NCBI GenBank assembly: GCA_027924585.1
Contig: BSBM01000372.1
Span: 6,617,001-6,681,000 of the forward strand
DNA length: 64,000 nucleotides
Direction of reading: 5' to 3'
From: Larix kaempferi
Lineage: Eukaryota; Streptophyta; Pinopsida; Pinales; Pinaceae
The position numbers and the translations under genes are program-made. The notes beneath the pieces were generated by a model. That model had not been told where the DNA came from and searched no databases. It worked only from the letters and a program-made list of their open reading frames with translations. Below, one piece after another: positions 10,201-20,359 of this stretch (position 1 is its first letter; the number at the start of each line of letters is the position of its first letter).

Positions 10201-12741
10201 CTAGAAAATCTCTTTAACACTTGTCAACGCATGTAATGGAGCAGCAATGGAAGAAAACCCAGAAATGAACTTCCTCCAATACTGGACTACGCCTAGAAAA
10301 CTTCTGACTTCGGTAACAGTGTTAGGCCGTGGCCAGTTTGCAATGATAGCAACCTTGGCTGGATCCACACGCAGGTGGCCTCCACCAAAAATATGGCCCA
10401 GATATACTAAAGAAGTTTTAGCAAATTCACATTTGGCCATCTTTACATAAAGTTTCTCCTTCTTCAGTACGTCTAAAACTTTCTTCACATGTACAATATG
10501 CTCCTCCCAGGTTTTGCTAAACACAAGGATATCATCCAGGTATACAATTACAAAATCATCAATGAATGGTCGAAAGACATCATTCATGACCTGCATGAAA
10601 GTAGCAGGAGCGTTACATAGCCCGAAAGGCATCACAAGCCATTCATACAAACCCTGTTTTGTTTTAAACGTTGTTTTCCAAGCATCATTTTCAGCAACTC
10701 GGATTTGATGATACCCACTATGCAGATCCAGTTTAGTAAAGTAAATTGCATGTTTCAGCTGATCAAGCAAATCATCAATGCGAGGAAGAGGGAACCTGTT
10801 TTTAATGGTGATTTTGTTAAGGGCTCTATAGTCAATGCACATCCTCCAAGACCCATCCTTCTTTGGAACCAAGACTATAGGAAAGCCACAAGGAGAAGTA
10901 CTTGGACGGATGACCCCCTTCTCAATCAGCTCCTGAACCTGCTTCTTGATTTCCTCATTCTGCATTACAGACATCCGGTACATATCTATGTTCAGGAGTG
11001 GCACATCCTGCTGCAAATGTATCTCATGCTGAATCTCTCTCTTCGGTGGTAACCCTTTCGGATCTTGAAACAAATAATCATACTCGGAGATGATTTCAAT
11101 CAGTTCAGATTTATGTTTCGGATCACATCCTTCAAAAGCTTTAGAGATCTCATCATTTTTCACCTTAACCATCATTAATACAAATTTTTTACTAGCATTT
11201 ACCAGCCTCTTCATTTGTCCCGCATAAACTATTGCTAGATTGGTTTTTATCTTATGTGCTCGTACAATATACTCTACACCATCTTTAAAAATATGATACT
11301 TATTATGCTCTCTATAAAAGACTGCTTTACGGTCATACAAATATGGACTCCCAAGTACAATTCCACAAATGTCAAGTGGTACTACATCTAATTCTACTTC
11401 ATCCATGAACTTTTTAGTGATTGCAAATTTCAGAACACATTTCTTTGTAACTTGCAACTGTGTATCATTAGTAACCCAACCAAGAGGATAGGGTTTTTCA
11501 TGAGGCATAATAACTAAATGTAATTTCTTAACCACTTCTTCCGATATCAGATTTAATTGTGACCCACTATCAAACAATGTATCAATCTTGGTGTGATTTG
11601 CAATGACACGAACATGAAACAGTGCACTTCTATTTTTATCATGTTGCTTAGAAGTAGATGGCAGATTTGTACTTGCACTAGAACTCGATTTTGCATCAAT
11701 GGGAAGTGAGATACCTTTACCCTTACCCTGGATTCCGACAGTTGTAACCTTTGTTTCATCACCAGAGTCGGATTCCAAGTCTTGAACAACTGCTGCAGTA
11801 GTTTTTGCTTTGCCTTTATCTTTGTTTCCTCCGTACTTCTTTGGCCTTAACTCCGGATGAAGTTTCCAACACTTAGAGACATCATGTCCCTTCTGACAAT
11901 GCGAACATGTAGGCTTTTCACCCTCTTTCTTAACAGTAGCCATCTTTTTTTCCCCCTTATCTTTACCTTTCGTTTTGCTGTCAAATTTAAATGATTTCTT
12001 CACAAAAGTATCATTAGCATGCTTCCCCCTAGCTTCTAAATGTGTGGCTTGAACACATACATCATCCAGATTACTGGGGTTAAACATCAACAAAGTATGT
12101 CTCAAATAAGAATGCATGCCACCAATGTACTTAAGAAGAGTTTTCTGTGTATCTAATGGAACATTCAATGTAATAGCCCTCTTCCTGAATTCATGAGTAT
12201 AGTCTTGAATATTTTGTCCTTTAGCTTGTCTAAACATTTTCCAACTCATGGTTAATTGTTGAATATGGCCTAAAGGATAAAATTGCTTCCTTAATACTTC
12301 AATGAATTCATTCCAAACTGAAATAATTTTATCGTTCTTTGGAAGATCTTGCTGAATCTTGCTCTCCCACCACGTAAGAGCCATTCCAGTCATTCTCAAA
12401 GTGGCCAATTGAATCCTGGAAGGGTCATCAGTAATGCCCTGCACCCTGCAATATACTTCAAGCTGCTTGATCCAATTGTCTAACTTTTCAGCATCTAATT
12501 CTCCATTATAAATTGGCAATTCGAATTTAACATCCAATTTGAAATAAGGCATATTAGCATTATTCGAATGAGAAGTATAGGAAGAAGAGAAAGTATGATT
12601 AGTGTCAGGAGGATCACCATCACCTCCTACTCCTTTACCCTTTTCTTCCTTCTTCACTTTTGCATCTCTGGATGAAGAACCTTCTTCCTTCTTCTTCCTT
12701 TCTGCTCGCTCATCAAGTAGCAGTTCCATCATGGCTTTCAT
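10201..12741 (-). CDS. Chromo-1 gag, protease and reverse transcriptase (open segment)
   Basis: 846 codons. The N-terminus is charged, then comes a retrotransposon gag domain (FELPIYNGELDAEKLDNWI, LTWWESKIQ, QNIQDYTHEFRK) and a CCHC-like knuckle CSHCQKGHDVSKC, one residue shorter than usual between the second Cys and His. The aspartic protease motif is FDSGSQLNLIS, with GIVLGSPYL as the flap-side strand. Reverse transcriptase shows FPLPRIDDLLDQL, KLDLHSGYHQI, MPFGLCNAPATF and the catalytic YLDD in VYLDDILVFSK, then the thumb. It ends at a TAG (10201-10203) just before RNase H. The next segment is in the same frame, so this is one polyprotein with a nonsense change. Confidence 0.92.
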   Translation of the reverse strand: MKAMMELLLDERAERKKKEEGSSSRDAKVKKEEKGKGVGGDGDPPDTNHTFSSSYTSHSNNANMPYFKLDVKFELPIYNGELDAEKLDNWIKQLEVYCRVQGITDDPSRIQLATLRMTGMALTWWESKIQQDLPKNDKIISVWNEFIEVLRKQFYPLGHIQQLTMSWKMFRQAKGQNIQDYTHEFRKRAITLNVPLDTQKTLLKYIGGMHSYLRHTLLMFNPSNLDDVCVQATHLEARGKHANDTFVKKSFKFDSKTKGKDKGEKKMATVKKEGEKPTCSHCQKGHDVSKCWKLHPELRPKKYGGNKDKGKAKTTAAVVQDLESDSGDETKVTTVGIQGKGKGISLPIDAKSSSSASTNLPSTSKQHDKNRSALFHVRVIANHTKIDTLFDSGSQLNLISEEVVKKLHLVIMPHEKPYPLGWVTNDTQLQVTKKCVLKFAITKKFMDEVELDVVPLDICGIVLGSPYLYDRKAVFYREHNKYHIFKDGVEYIVRAHKIKTNLAIVYAGQMKRLVNASKKFVLMMVKVKNDEISKAFEGCDPKHKSELIEIISEYDYLFQDPKGLPPKREIQHEIHLQQDVPLLNIDMYRMSVMQNEEIKKQVQELIEKGVIRPSTSPCGFPIVLVPKKDGSWRMCIDYRALNKITIKNRFPLPRIDDLLDQLKHAIYFTKLDLHSGYHQIRVAENDAWKTTFKTKQGLYEWLVMPFGLCNAPATFMQVMNDVFRPFIDDFVIVYLDDILVFSKTWEEHIVHVKKVLDVLKKEKLYVKMAKCEFAKTSLVYLGHIFGGGHLRVDPAKVAIIANWPRPNTVTEVRSFLGVVQYWRKFISGFSSIAAPLHALTSVKEIF

Positions 12742-12828
12742 GCTGATAAAAGCCTCTAAAAACTTAGCTTCAGAAACAAGAGATTTCTCTCTCTTCGGTT
12801 CATCTTCTTCCCCTCATGGTGAAGACAT
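12742..12828 (-). pseudogene. Chromo-1 gag 5' end with an early stop
   Basis: An upstream Met at 12826-12828 is in frame with the long gag-pol segment and gives MSSP, then TGA at 12814-12816, then an open run (GEEDEPKREKSLVSEAK) into the Met at 12741. The same-frame continuation suggests that gag begins here or nearby and that the stop is secondary. Confidence 0.6.
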
Positions 12829-12945
12829 GGCTCTTGAGAATGTCTTCCTCGAGCCAATCTCAGGATCCCCTTCGATTAATTCTCCTTCACCAAGCTTTGA
12901 TTTAGACCTGGTAAGCATTCACAAACTTGCACTAGTAGTTAACCA

Positions 12946-12957
12946 GCTCTGATACCA
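12946..12957 (-). other. Chromo-1 primer-binding site
   Basis: GCTCTGATACCA on the plus strand is TGGTATCAGAGC on the element strand, five bases inside the 5' LTR. It matches the 3' end of plant initiator-Met tRNA. Confidence 0.9.
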
Positions 12958-12962
12958 TAATA

Positions 12963-13866
12963 TGATCCGTCGGATCCCAACTTGTGTGCATTAAAAGTTT
13001 TTAAAGAATGCGTTTATTAGTTTGTTTTCTTCATAGGACAGCATTAACAGTTTATTGAATGCTTTAAAATAGGGATGAAAAGCAAACTAAACAGAAATGG
13101 GAAACAAAGAATGAAAAATGAGAGTCACAAACGCATAAGTTGTTAATGGAGTTCACCCCCTTCACTGGGCTATGTCTCCGGGTCCCTCTCCAATGGGTAC
13201 CGATCCAATTAACATCTCTAAAATGGTACAAAATGGTTCTGGAATCAACTTCAGCAACTGTAAACAGAATGCTGTACAAAGTCTTCAAGACTTCTCTTCT
13301 GGAAATTACAATTAGCCTTCAAAAGGCAAAGAAAGCTAAGTTATAACAGAGAATGTCGACTTCCACTGCAACAGCATCTGGACACTTCACAACAAAACTC
13401 TCCTCTCTTCACTGGCTGAATACCTCTGATTATAAAGCTGCAGGTCGCCTTTTTCAAACCCCAGCTTGGTGCTTCTGTTTTATCTCTGCAAGATTCTCAT
13501 AACAACAAAACGATACTCTGTGCTCTAACCAATCTGAATCTCCCCCTCGGAAATGTGGCCAGCATCCCTATTTTAGGCGTTCAAAGGGAGGATAAGTAAC
13601 GGGTTCGTCTCATCTGCTACCCGTCTCTTCATATTCCAGCTATCTTTTAATTACCATCGAAACGTTTCACTGGCTGTATATTCATTTATGTTCCACTAAA
13701 TGTGGCAACGGCTCCACCTACCACACAATAGTTTAATTTTGGAACATGTGACTTATCCTGTTAGGTGCCGACCCCATGGAGTATAGCTAAGCTTTGGACT
13801 TGTTTAATAACCATCGTACCATATTGGATCAGTGTAATTTTTGAAGATGAATAATCCACCGGATCA
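12963..13866 (-). repeat. Chromo-1 5' LTR
   Basis: 904-bp partner of 7332-8235. It would carry the promoter; a TTTATAATC stretch on the element strand, near the TATAAAGC(T/A)GC on the plus strand at about 13433, is a candidate TATA region. Differences from the 3' LTR are mainly C/T and A/G. Confidence 0.95.
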
Positions 13867-13871
13867 GCAAG

Positions 13872-14959
13872 GAAGACAGTTTACGTTCTGTCCAAAGACA
13901 TCCGATGGACGATTAAGAGATTAAGAATTGGTTGGAATTAATCCATAAGCAATTGTCACTATAAATGAATGGAGAGGAGTGGTTCTCTCCCTGAAGCCGT
14001 TCCTTTTCCCAAACTGTAAACAAAACACTGAAAAGAACCTTTGAATGGGCGGCCAGGATGTGTTCTCTCTAAGGAGCCACCATTTGACAATTAAGAAGTT
14101 ATATATATATAACAATATATATATATATATATGACAGTATATTATACCGGTCGGTCCTCCATAGAGGCCGCCTTTTCTCGATTAATAAATTAATTATTGA
14201 AAACAATAAACCATACCTATATACACATATTTCTTTGAAAAATAAGACAGAGTCAATACTCCAAGAAGGGAAACGCTCTTATACTATTCAGTGAATTAGC
14301 AGCAACATGACGAGCCAGTACTCTCTACATCGGATCCGCCGTCTCTATTTTCAATGGATTCAAACAATGTATAGTCACACAAAAAATGAAGGCTAGAAAA
14401 AGAAAGACAACGTATTATTTCTCATACCTTATCAATATGAATGCACTTGGTGAATCTACGTCCTTTCCACTAAAATGCAGAAGAGCAATTCCATGAATGA
14501 ATGCAAAGTGATCCACCTTCAGTTTGTAAAGAAATATTGTTATGTCCGTCAAACCCTTGCGGCGCCACGAAAAATAAGAGCTTCTCCTTCTTGAGAAAGA
14601 GATCATCTCTACCAACCCTAAGTGGAAGACATCCCTTCTCACAACCCCCCATTCGCGTTGCCTATCACTCATGCCGGAGACAACAGTTTAATGTGATCAC
14701 ATCCTACCTCCTTTCCCGTATGGAATTCGATTTTCTTAAAAGAACAAATACCCTTCCTCCTTCTAGACAGAGAGCAAGAGCGATATCACACGGCTCCTCC
14801 ATCATCATTCATTATATTAAACTATCCAAAGAAAGCGAACCCTCAATGCCCATAGAACAATTGTCCAACAAACCAAAGGCAACGTGCTACACCCGAATAA
14901 CTAGTTGAGTCGCCTTCTTTAAGGTAGTTGTAGTATTCTTTTAATTTAATATTTATTAT
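13872..14959. other. Region between Chromo-1 and the SINEs; unrecognised ORFs only
   Basis: A (TA)n microsatellite lies at 14100-14132. Overlapping open frames occur on both strands (for example 14415-14672 on the minus strand, 85 codons, basic N-terminus; 14501-14908 on the plus strand). I recognise no domain in them. This stretch has less repeat structure than its surroundings, so a decayed host exon cannot be excluded, but nothing supports one directly. Confidence 0.4.
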
Positions 14960-15079
14960 TCCACTTAAAGAAGGTGTGTCTTTCATCGTGAAGGACTCAA
15001 GGCTCGAACTCATGACCTCCCCCCGTACCGAGAGAGTGTTTGCACGTCTTACTAATTGAGCTAATCCTTGGGGCTTTCA
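14960..15079 (-). mobile_element. tRNA-derived SINE or tRNA-like fragment
   Basis: On the minus strand the sequence reads AAGCCCCAAGGATTAGCTCA, with a box A-like TAGCTCAATTAG (15053-15064), then after about 40 bp a box B-like GAGTTCGAGCC (15003-15013) followed by TTGAGTCC. Spacing and order fit a polymerase III promoter. It does not fold as an intact tRNA that I can assign, so a SINE head is more likely. The 3' end is not defined. Confidence 0.55.
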
Positions 15080-15174
15080 TACAATATACAATTATATATA
15101 TATGTAAATAATCCACACCATATAAATAAATTTATTAACTCTTTTCTTTATTAATAATAAGATCATTATCCGAT

Positions 15175-15353
15175 GATTCACCTGAGGGAATATTGTAAAT
15201 GGAAGTCACGAGTTCAAATCACTCCGGCTTACCCATGCCCCATGCTTGTGGGCTGTGTAGGTGCACCTAGGGGTAAAGTGGTAGCAGAGGGGATTGGATC
15301 CAAAGACCTCGTATCACGCGAGTACCAGCCCCTTCCCAATTGCCGATTCCACT
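15175..15353 (+). mobile_element. tRNA-derived SINE, copy 2 (5'-truncated)
   Basis: This shares with 2521-2735 the box B word GAGTTCAAATC (15210-15220) and the body GCTTGTGGGCTGTGTAGGTG, CACCTAGGGGTA and GTAGCAGA. The box A region is not recognisable, so the 5' end is lost or diverged. It abuts the 74-bp LTR-edge repeat at 15354. Confidence 0.6.
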
Positions 15354-15438
15354 AGGAACTAGTAAATTATACAGTTACATTTGTATTTCAGTTACAGAAA
15401 AAGCGGGGTAGCGGAGGGGATATTACAATCCCCCCCCC
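15354..15438 (-). repeat. Truncated 3' LTR start with a polypurine tract
   Basis: Read on the minus strand, a run of G (15430-15438) and AT are followed by TGTAATATCCCCTCCGCTAC, the form of a polypurine tract abutting an LTR. The 74 bp at 15354-15427 recur at 19110-19183 with few differences. The LTR stops at the SINE boundary, so only its first 74 bp remain. Confidence 0.5.
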
Positions 15439-16201
15439 ACTAGAAATAAAATTGTCCTTGGTGTTCGTGCCATTCAAAACTTTATCTTCTAATTCAAGTG
15501 TCTTTGCAATTATCATTCTTCAATTGTATTTGTTTTCTTTGGCATTTCTTTGATATCTTCAATGTATCTTGTCTTTCTTAACTTGTCCTTTACACAAATA
15601 TTACGGGGTATTTCCAACGTTTATCATAAAACATATGCATAGATATGATTTTTCAAATCAAGAGAAGCATAGATAGTGATTTATTTTGCAACATAATGTT
15701 GTTGCTTCTCATGACAACTATGAAAGATGTACCTGTAACATATTTCACTCATACATGACATATATAAAATTCTTAATCTATGACAAAATCATTCATGCAC
15801 GTTCATTTCATGGCACATAGATTTTCCATTTATAACATTTGCATCTATATCACCTGTATGGTTGTACTTCTTCTCAGGCACTCTTGATCATTTCAACTTG
15901 CTTTTCAGCATAAAACAATCATATTAGATTTTCATAACATAAGTATAACATGCATATAAGAAAAATCTGAAAACACATAGTGTTCATATCATTCATAACT
16001 CACCCAACACAAGGACAATACCCTTCCTTGGCGTATCTCCTTCATGTGCTATTCAGGGCGGTAACTGTTGTAGTCTAGGGGATTGCATCAGTTACCAATA
16101 GTACATTATACTAATATAGAGAAAGAGTCACATGCATACACACATCATAGAATCAGATACGAGAGTAAATGGAATAGCAGCAATAAGCTTTATATTAATG
16201 G
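15439..16201 (-). other. Possible pol 3' end of the TGTAATATCCC element, otherwise unassigned
   Basis: Just upstream of the polypurine tract the minus strand gives a short reading stretch (LRKTRYIEDIKEMPKKTN) where the end of pol would lie. The rest, to 16201, has no recognisable domain. The primer-binding site expected beside 16202 is not present. Confidence 0.3.
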
Positions 16202-17458
16202 TGTAATATCCCGATTTTGACCCTATTGCATTAAAATTGTAAATGTTGTAAATATCGTTATTAAATCGTGGTGAGGAGCTCAAGTCCAAGGCCCTACCAT
16301 CGATTTAGCATTTTATGTATCGAAAATTAAAATTGATGCATATGGTTCTCGTGCCAGCCAGACACAATAGAAATTAAGACATCATGTAAATATGGATTTT
16401 AATGAAATATCCACAACTAGCTATGCAATGCAACAAGAGATAGGGGCATGATTTTTACAAGGAATAGGGAGGAAAAATATTCAAACCCTTGAGCCAATAG
16501 TGTTAAGCCAAATGTCAATGAGAGAACCCATAAACCCTCAACTACCCATTTTGACTTATGCACCCAATTATTTAATTCTTCCAAGAGTTGGTTGACATAG
16601 TTAATGCATTGGGAATGGAGAGGCATGGATTCCCAATTTCGTGTATGGGCAAGCCATCAATTTGGGAAATCGTATTTTTGCTTCTTGGGAAAGAAAACAC
16701 CCATGAAATTGTTCCCAAGCCATTATTCACCCATGGTCTTTTCTCCCTCACGTAGTCTGAGCTAGTTGGGGCGTTTTCCTTCACGTTTTCCATCATTTCC
16801 CTTCATTTTCTATAGCCGGTGATTCATTTTTGTGTTGCAGAGTGGCTAAGAGGAAGAGGGTCACAATTTGGGGGTTTATAGAGGTCATTTTTTCCCCTTG
16901 AATGCCCAACAACGTGTGGTGAAATCAATTTTTCTCTCCAAAGGTTTATTCCCCCTCTAACAGTTCGTTTTTGGGTGCCCACGATTTTGGGAACTCATGG
17001 AAAACCCATTTTGGGCATTCCATAGTCAAAACATTTTTCTTCATGCTCAACACTTGTGTTTTGTTGTTATGTGCATCCATGTTTTGGTTTGAACTGGTGA
17101 GTAAGAAATTAAGAGTGGAAGAGGATTAGAATTGGCTTAATAAACCTAGTGAAGAGAGTAACCTCACATAAAGATCAAAGGGCCTTGGCTACTCTTCTAT
17201 GCACACCCTGAAGAGCACTAGAAGGGAAGGTATGGCCTAAGGGACTGTGTAGCAGTGAAGGGAATACTTCTTTGTGTTGGGTGTGTAGGTATTGTGGGTA
17301 CCAAGCTAGCTATATCTTGTAGAGGTATCAATAGCTCCGTGGTTGAGCTCACTACACTACTACATATGGCTCAAAAGTCCCACGACCGTTTGCCATGAAT
17401 AAGTTAAAATTGAATTTTTCATGGCAAAACAGTTACAAAAATTTGGAAAAAAATGATG

Positions 17459-17578
17459 TTGTCCCCGATGATCGTCGCTATAGTGACGCATCCTCCATAG
17501 TGTCACTATAGCGACGGCTGTTGGTTGCTATAGTGACATACATTGTTTGCGTCGCTATAGCGACGAATGTCGGGGCAA
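17459..17578. repeat. Cluster of CTATAG palindromes inside a larger inverted repeat
   Basis: Four related units centred on CTATAG lie at 17473-17488, 17502-17515, 17524-17537 and 17550-17565; the last, CGTCGCTATAGCGACG, is a perfect 16-bp palindrome. The outer units belong to arms of about 31 bp (17459-17490 and 17548-17578) that pair imperfectly, including CCCCGA against TCGGGG. A CACTA-rich run (from 17350) lies 110 bp upstream and a TATA box 100 bp downstream. Repeated subterminal motifs near CACTA are typical of En/Spm-type transposon ends, but no matching far end is visible here. Confidence 0.8.
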
Positions 17579-17675
17579 GAACAATTTTTTTTTACTTTTA
17601 AACGGTCATTGACTTTTTGTTTTTTTTGAAATTTGATCATTGTGCATTTTCCCCTGAACCGCGACCCTCATTGAT

Positions 17676-17684
17676 CTATAAATA
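17676..17684 (+). promoter_or_regulatory. Candidate TATA box
   Basis: CTATAAATA is a strong match to the plant TATA consensus, 98 bp after the palindrome cluster. No coding frame follows within reach, so its role is unknown. Confidence 0.35.
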
Positions 17685-19284
17685 CGTGTTCTTAAGTCAT
17701 ATTTTCACAATCATTTTCTATAGTTGTAACGATCTTTCTGTTGGTTTTTCATTTTGTGATTTCAAGAGTTCGGTACTGGTTTGACACATCAAATTTTTGA
17801 TCTCCTTCATTTTCTAGGTTACTTTGACTACAATGCACTAGCCTTTTTTGTGGTTGTGCCCTTTGTGTTCCAACTAGGGCTTCAATGCAATGGAGCAAAT
17901 GTTTATATAGTTTGGGATTTTTGTGTCAAAATGTAATTTTATAAATTGTTATTTGTGTTAAAATGTAAATTTTTCATTTTTCATTTATGTGAAAATGTAA
18001 TTTTTTAAATGGTTGTTTGTATTACAATGTTTTTTTTGCTCCTTCTATGTTTTTTATTGGTAGCCTTTGGTTCTATCTAGGTGAATAAAAAATAATAGCA
18101 AGGAGATATCCAAGCAAGATAGATTTAAAATTAACTATTTCAATGAAATTTTGGATTATGCATCTTTTGGATTATAAATTGTTATGACTTCAAGAAAATC
18201 CTAGACTAAACCATGTAATTAATATCATTTCCAATGTTAGTGCTGAAATTGGAATGTTAATATCATGACCATCATCATAGATTTCAAGTACACTATCTAA
18301 TTAGATTTAACTAGCCCCCTCATAGATAACCAATGAGACCACAATGGTGTATCCTTTCAAACTTTGATAGTCATTTGACGATATCGACATTATCATCTAT
18401 ATTGATAATCCCATTTGACAATCCTTTCAAACTTTGAGGGTCTACATCTATATTCATAATCCCATGTGACAATATCATGTCAATGTGTTGAAACCTTTTA
18501 ATCTCTAGTATAACGAACATGAACAATATTACTGACCCCTCAATTTCTTCTACATTAGATCCATTGGCACCATAATGTAGACTTTCTTGCAATTAATAAT
18601 TATAAACCAACGTAGGGAACCAATTAACCACTCATTATCCTATGGTATTACCACTTGGAAAAATGGTGTAACAACTCCTCACAAATACAATTACAACCCA
18701 ACATACTAACCTCGGACATTTAGATAACAATTCATTACTTTATAAGGAAACACCATATCTATTAATATACCAACACATGCATTGAAGTAATATGTAAACT
18801 CCTAATTTGTGACATCATTAACACAATTCCTTAGCCCCTTTTTTAAGGCAATATATAAATTCATGTTATGTAGAGTGAATATCCATTACCCACCAAACAC
18901 CAATACTTATTGGAATAGCATGTAGAGTGAATAGTCATTGAACTCATGGTATCCCAACCATGCAACCTTTCCCCCTAGTGGATTCATGCCCCTGTTGTTT
19001 AGTTGCGTCAAGCCTTTCAGTCTCCTAAGTGTACAAATCAAAATACAAAACAACTTAGGAAATTACTTACAGAGTTTACTGATGGAGTTTTGTCCTTGAG
19101 ATCCTCGTTAGGAATTGGTACATTATACACTTACATTTGTATTTCAGTTACAGAAAAAGAGGGGTAGCAGAGGGGATATTACAAACTATCCTCATCAAAT
19201 ATGGACTAATAAGAGGTCTCACAGGCTTGCTACTCTTCTCCTTATTAAATTCTAAGTATAAAATGATAGCTTTATTACAAACAA

Positions 19285-20035
19285 CTATGACATAAGGACT
19301 AACATCCTCGAATATGTACCCATTTCTAGTCTTCTAGACCTCCCAAACATTAAATAATGGTATCTCTTTAAATTTAACCTTCTTTTGAAACCATTCTTCC
19401 TTACAGTCCTAAAAATTGGAACCTTCCCAAGCATCGTGTATTCTAAGGATTCTGCATAAATCATACCACACAGATTGGAAAAGAGGACATTGAGCAAAAA
19501 TGTTGGATATTGATTCAGAATTTGATCTACACAATGCACATATACTAGGACCTGAAAAACCTTTGTGATGGAGGATATCCCAAGTGAGAATCTTATTTTC
19601 TAAGTTGAACAAAGAAAGCATTTTAATTTAATGGGAATCCTCCATTTCCATAAGTTCTTTGCCCACCATTTTGGAGGAGTCATCAAATGGTCTTCAAAGA
19701 TAGCATCATATGCACTCTCAGTTGATAAAATGCCATTTTCTCCCACCCAATCCGAAACCAAAACATCCTCCTTTTCAGATAATATAATTCTAGATTTAAA
19801 TGACGACAATACATAGTAATGCCATTCCTTTGCAACATTATCATACAGGCCCAGCTCGTTCAACCACAACCAAGGAGGATGGGAAATTTCAAGACCAGTA
19901 GACCTCCAAACCAAACCTGTGAGAGAAAATGGAAATTTGAAAAATGTATTTCATATAATAATGTAGCAGACAACTTATAAGTTCCTTTAACACCAATAAA
20001 AGGATCAATTCTGTTATGCAATGAATTCCCAGAAA
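19285..20035 (-). pseudogene. LINE-1 piece 3: zinc-binding (zf-RVT) region
   Basis: Minus-strand frames read IDPFIGVKGTYKLSATLL, then PPWLWLNELGLYDNVAKEW, VSDWVGENGILSTESAYDAI, LWKWRIPIKLKCFL, then LTWDILHHKGFSGPSICALC and IFAQCPLFQSVWYDL. This is the region after reverse transcriptase in plant LINEs, ending in the zinc-binding zf-RVT domain. The usual His before the second Cys pair is Asn (SISNIF). Several frame changes show decay. The upstream part of the same LINE lies at 24030-24111 and 28745-29310; Gypsy-B separates them. Confidence 0.8.
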
Positions 20036-20354
20036 AAACCATGAAAAGAGCATAAATAGACCAGAAGAGAGTAATCCGCACCTTAATAATGCATAACAGA
20101 GATGAATAGCAAGCCTAACTTCCTTATACAATGTACTGACTACAGAAGAAAAGAAAAGACAAGAAACTCAAATTAAAATATCTCCTTCCAATATATAGGA
20201 GATTAAAAGGTACAATTACAACTCACTGACCCAACTGACATAACTAATATAACCATACTAATGACAATTACCACTAATGGACCAAAGCCGACATGAAAAC
20301 TAATGTAATGCACCATAATATAGGGGGGAATGTGCCCCCATTTAAGGCTTATCA
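20036..20354 (-). repeat. Gypsy-B 3' LTR (left end approximate)
   Basis: On the minus strand it begins about TGATAAGCCTTAAATGGGG just after a purine-rich GAAGGGGAGTGCA. A related sequence, sharing AGAGAGTAATCC, CCTTATACAATGTA and AGGTACAATTACAACT, occurs at the right edge of the window (63700-64000). The end against LINE-1 was placed where LINE reading frame resumes. Confidence 0.65.
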
Positions 20355-20359
20355 TGCAC

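Larger units (their letters stand above)
7332..13866 (-). mobile_element. Chromo-1, complete Ty3/Gypsy chromovirus on the minus strand
   Basis: The element is 6535 bp with two 904-bp LTRs (TGATCC...GATCA on the plus strand) and a perfect 5-bp target duplication GCAAG (7327-7331 and 13867-13871). It has an initiator-Met primer-binding site, a polypurine tract, and one gag-pol frame ordered gag, protease, reverse transcriptase, RNase H, integrase, chromodomain. Chromodomains are thought to bias insertion toward marked chromatin. By eye the LTRs differ at about 22 positions, mostly transitions. Six in-frame stops break the polyprotein, so this copy is structurally complete but not autonomous. 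Confidence 0.95.
16202..19183. mobile_element. Region bounded by TGTAATATCCC and GGGATATTACA
   Basis: The left edge reads TGTAATATCCCGATTTTG and the right edge GGGGATATTACA, an 11-bp inverted match of the kind found at Gypsy LTR ends. Its outer 74 bp on the right match the LTR start at 15354-15427. It could be one long LTR on the minus strand enlarged by insertions, or two LTR remnants. It contains the palindrome cluster at 17459-17578 and no coding domain. About 3 kb is long for a single LTR, so the unit is uncertain. Confidence 0.35.

Noticed and set aside
14415-14908. Open frames on both strands as a possible host gene, including a stretch FFVAPQGFDGHNNISL that loosely resembles the C-terminal region of some plant glycosidases.
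   Set aside because: The match is a handful of residues, the frame has no supporting exons, and the two strands overlap. Not enough to name a gene.
14960-15079. A functional tRNA gene.
   Set aside because: Box A- and box B-like words are present, but I could not find paired acceptor and anticodon stems; a SINE head fits better.
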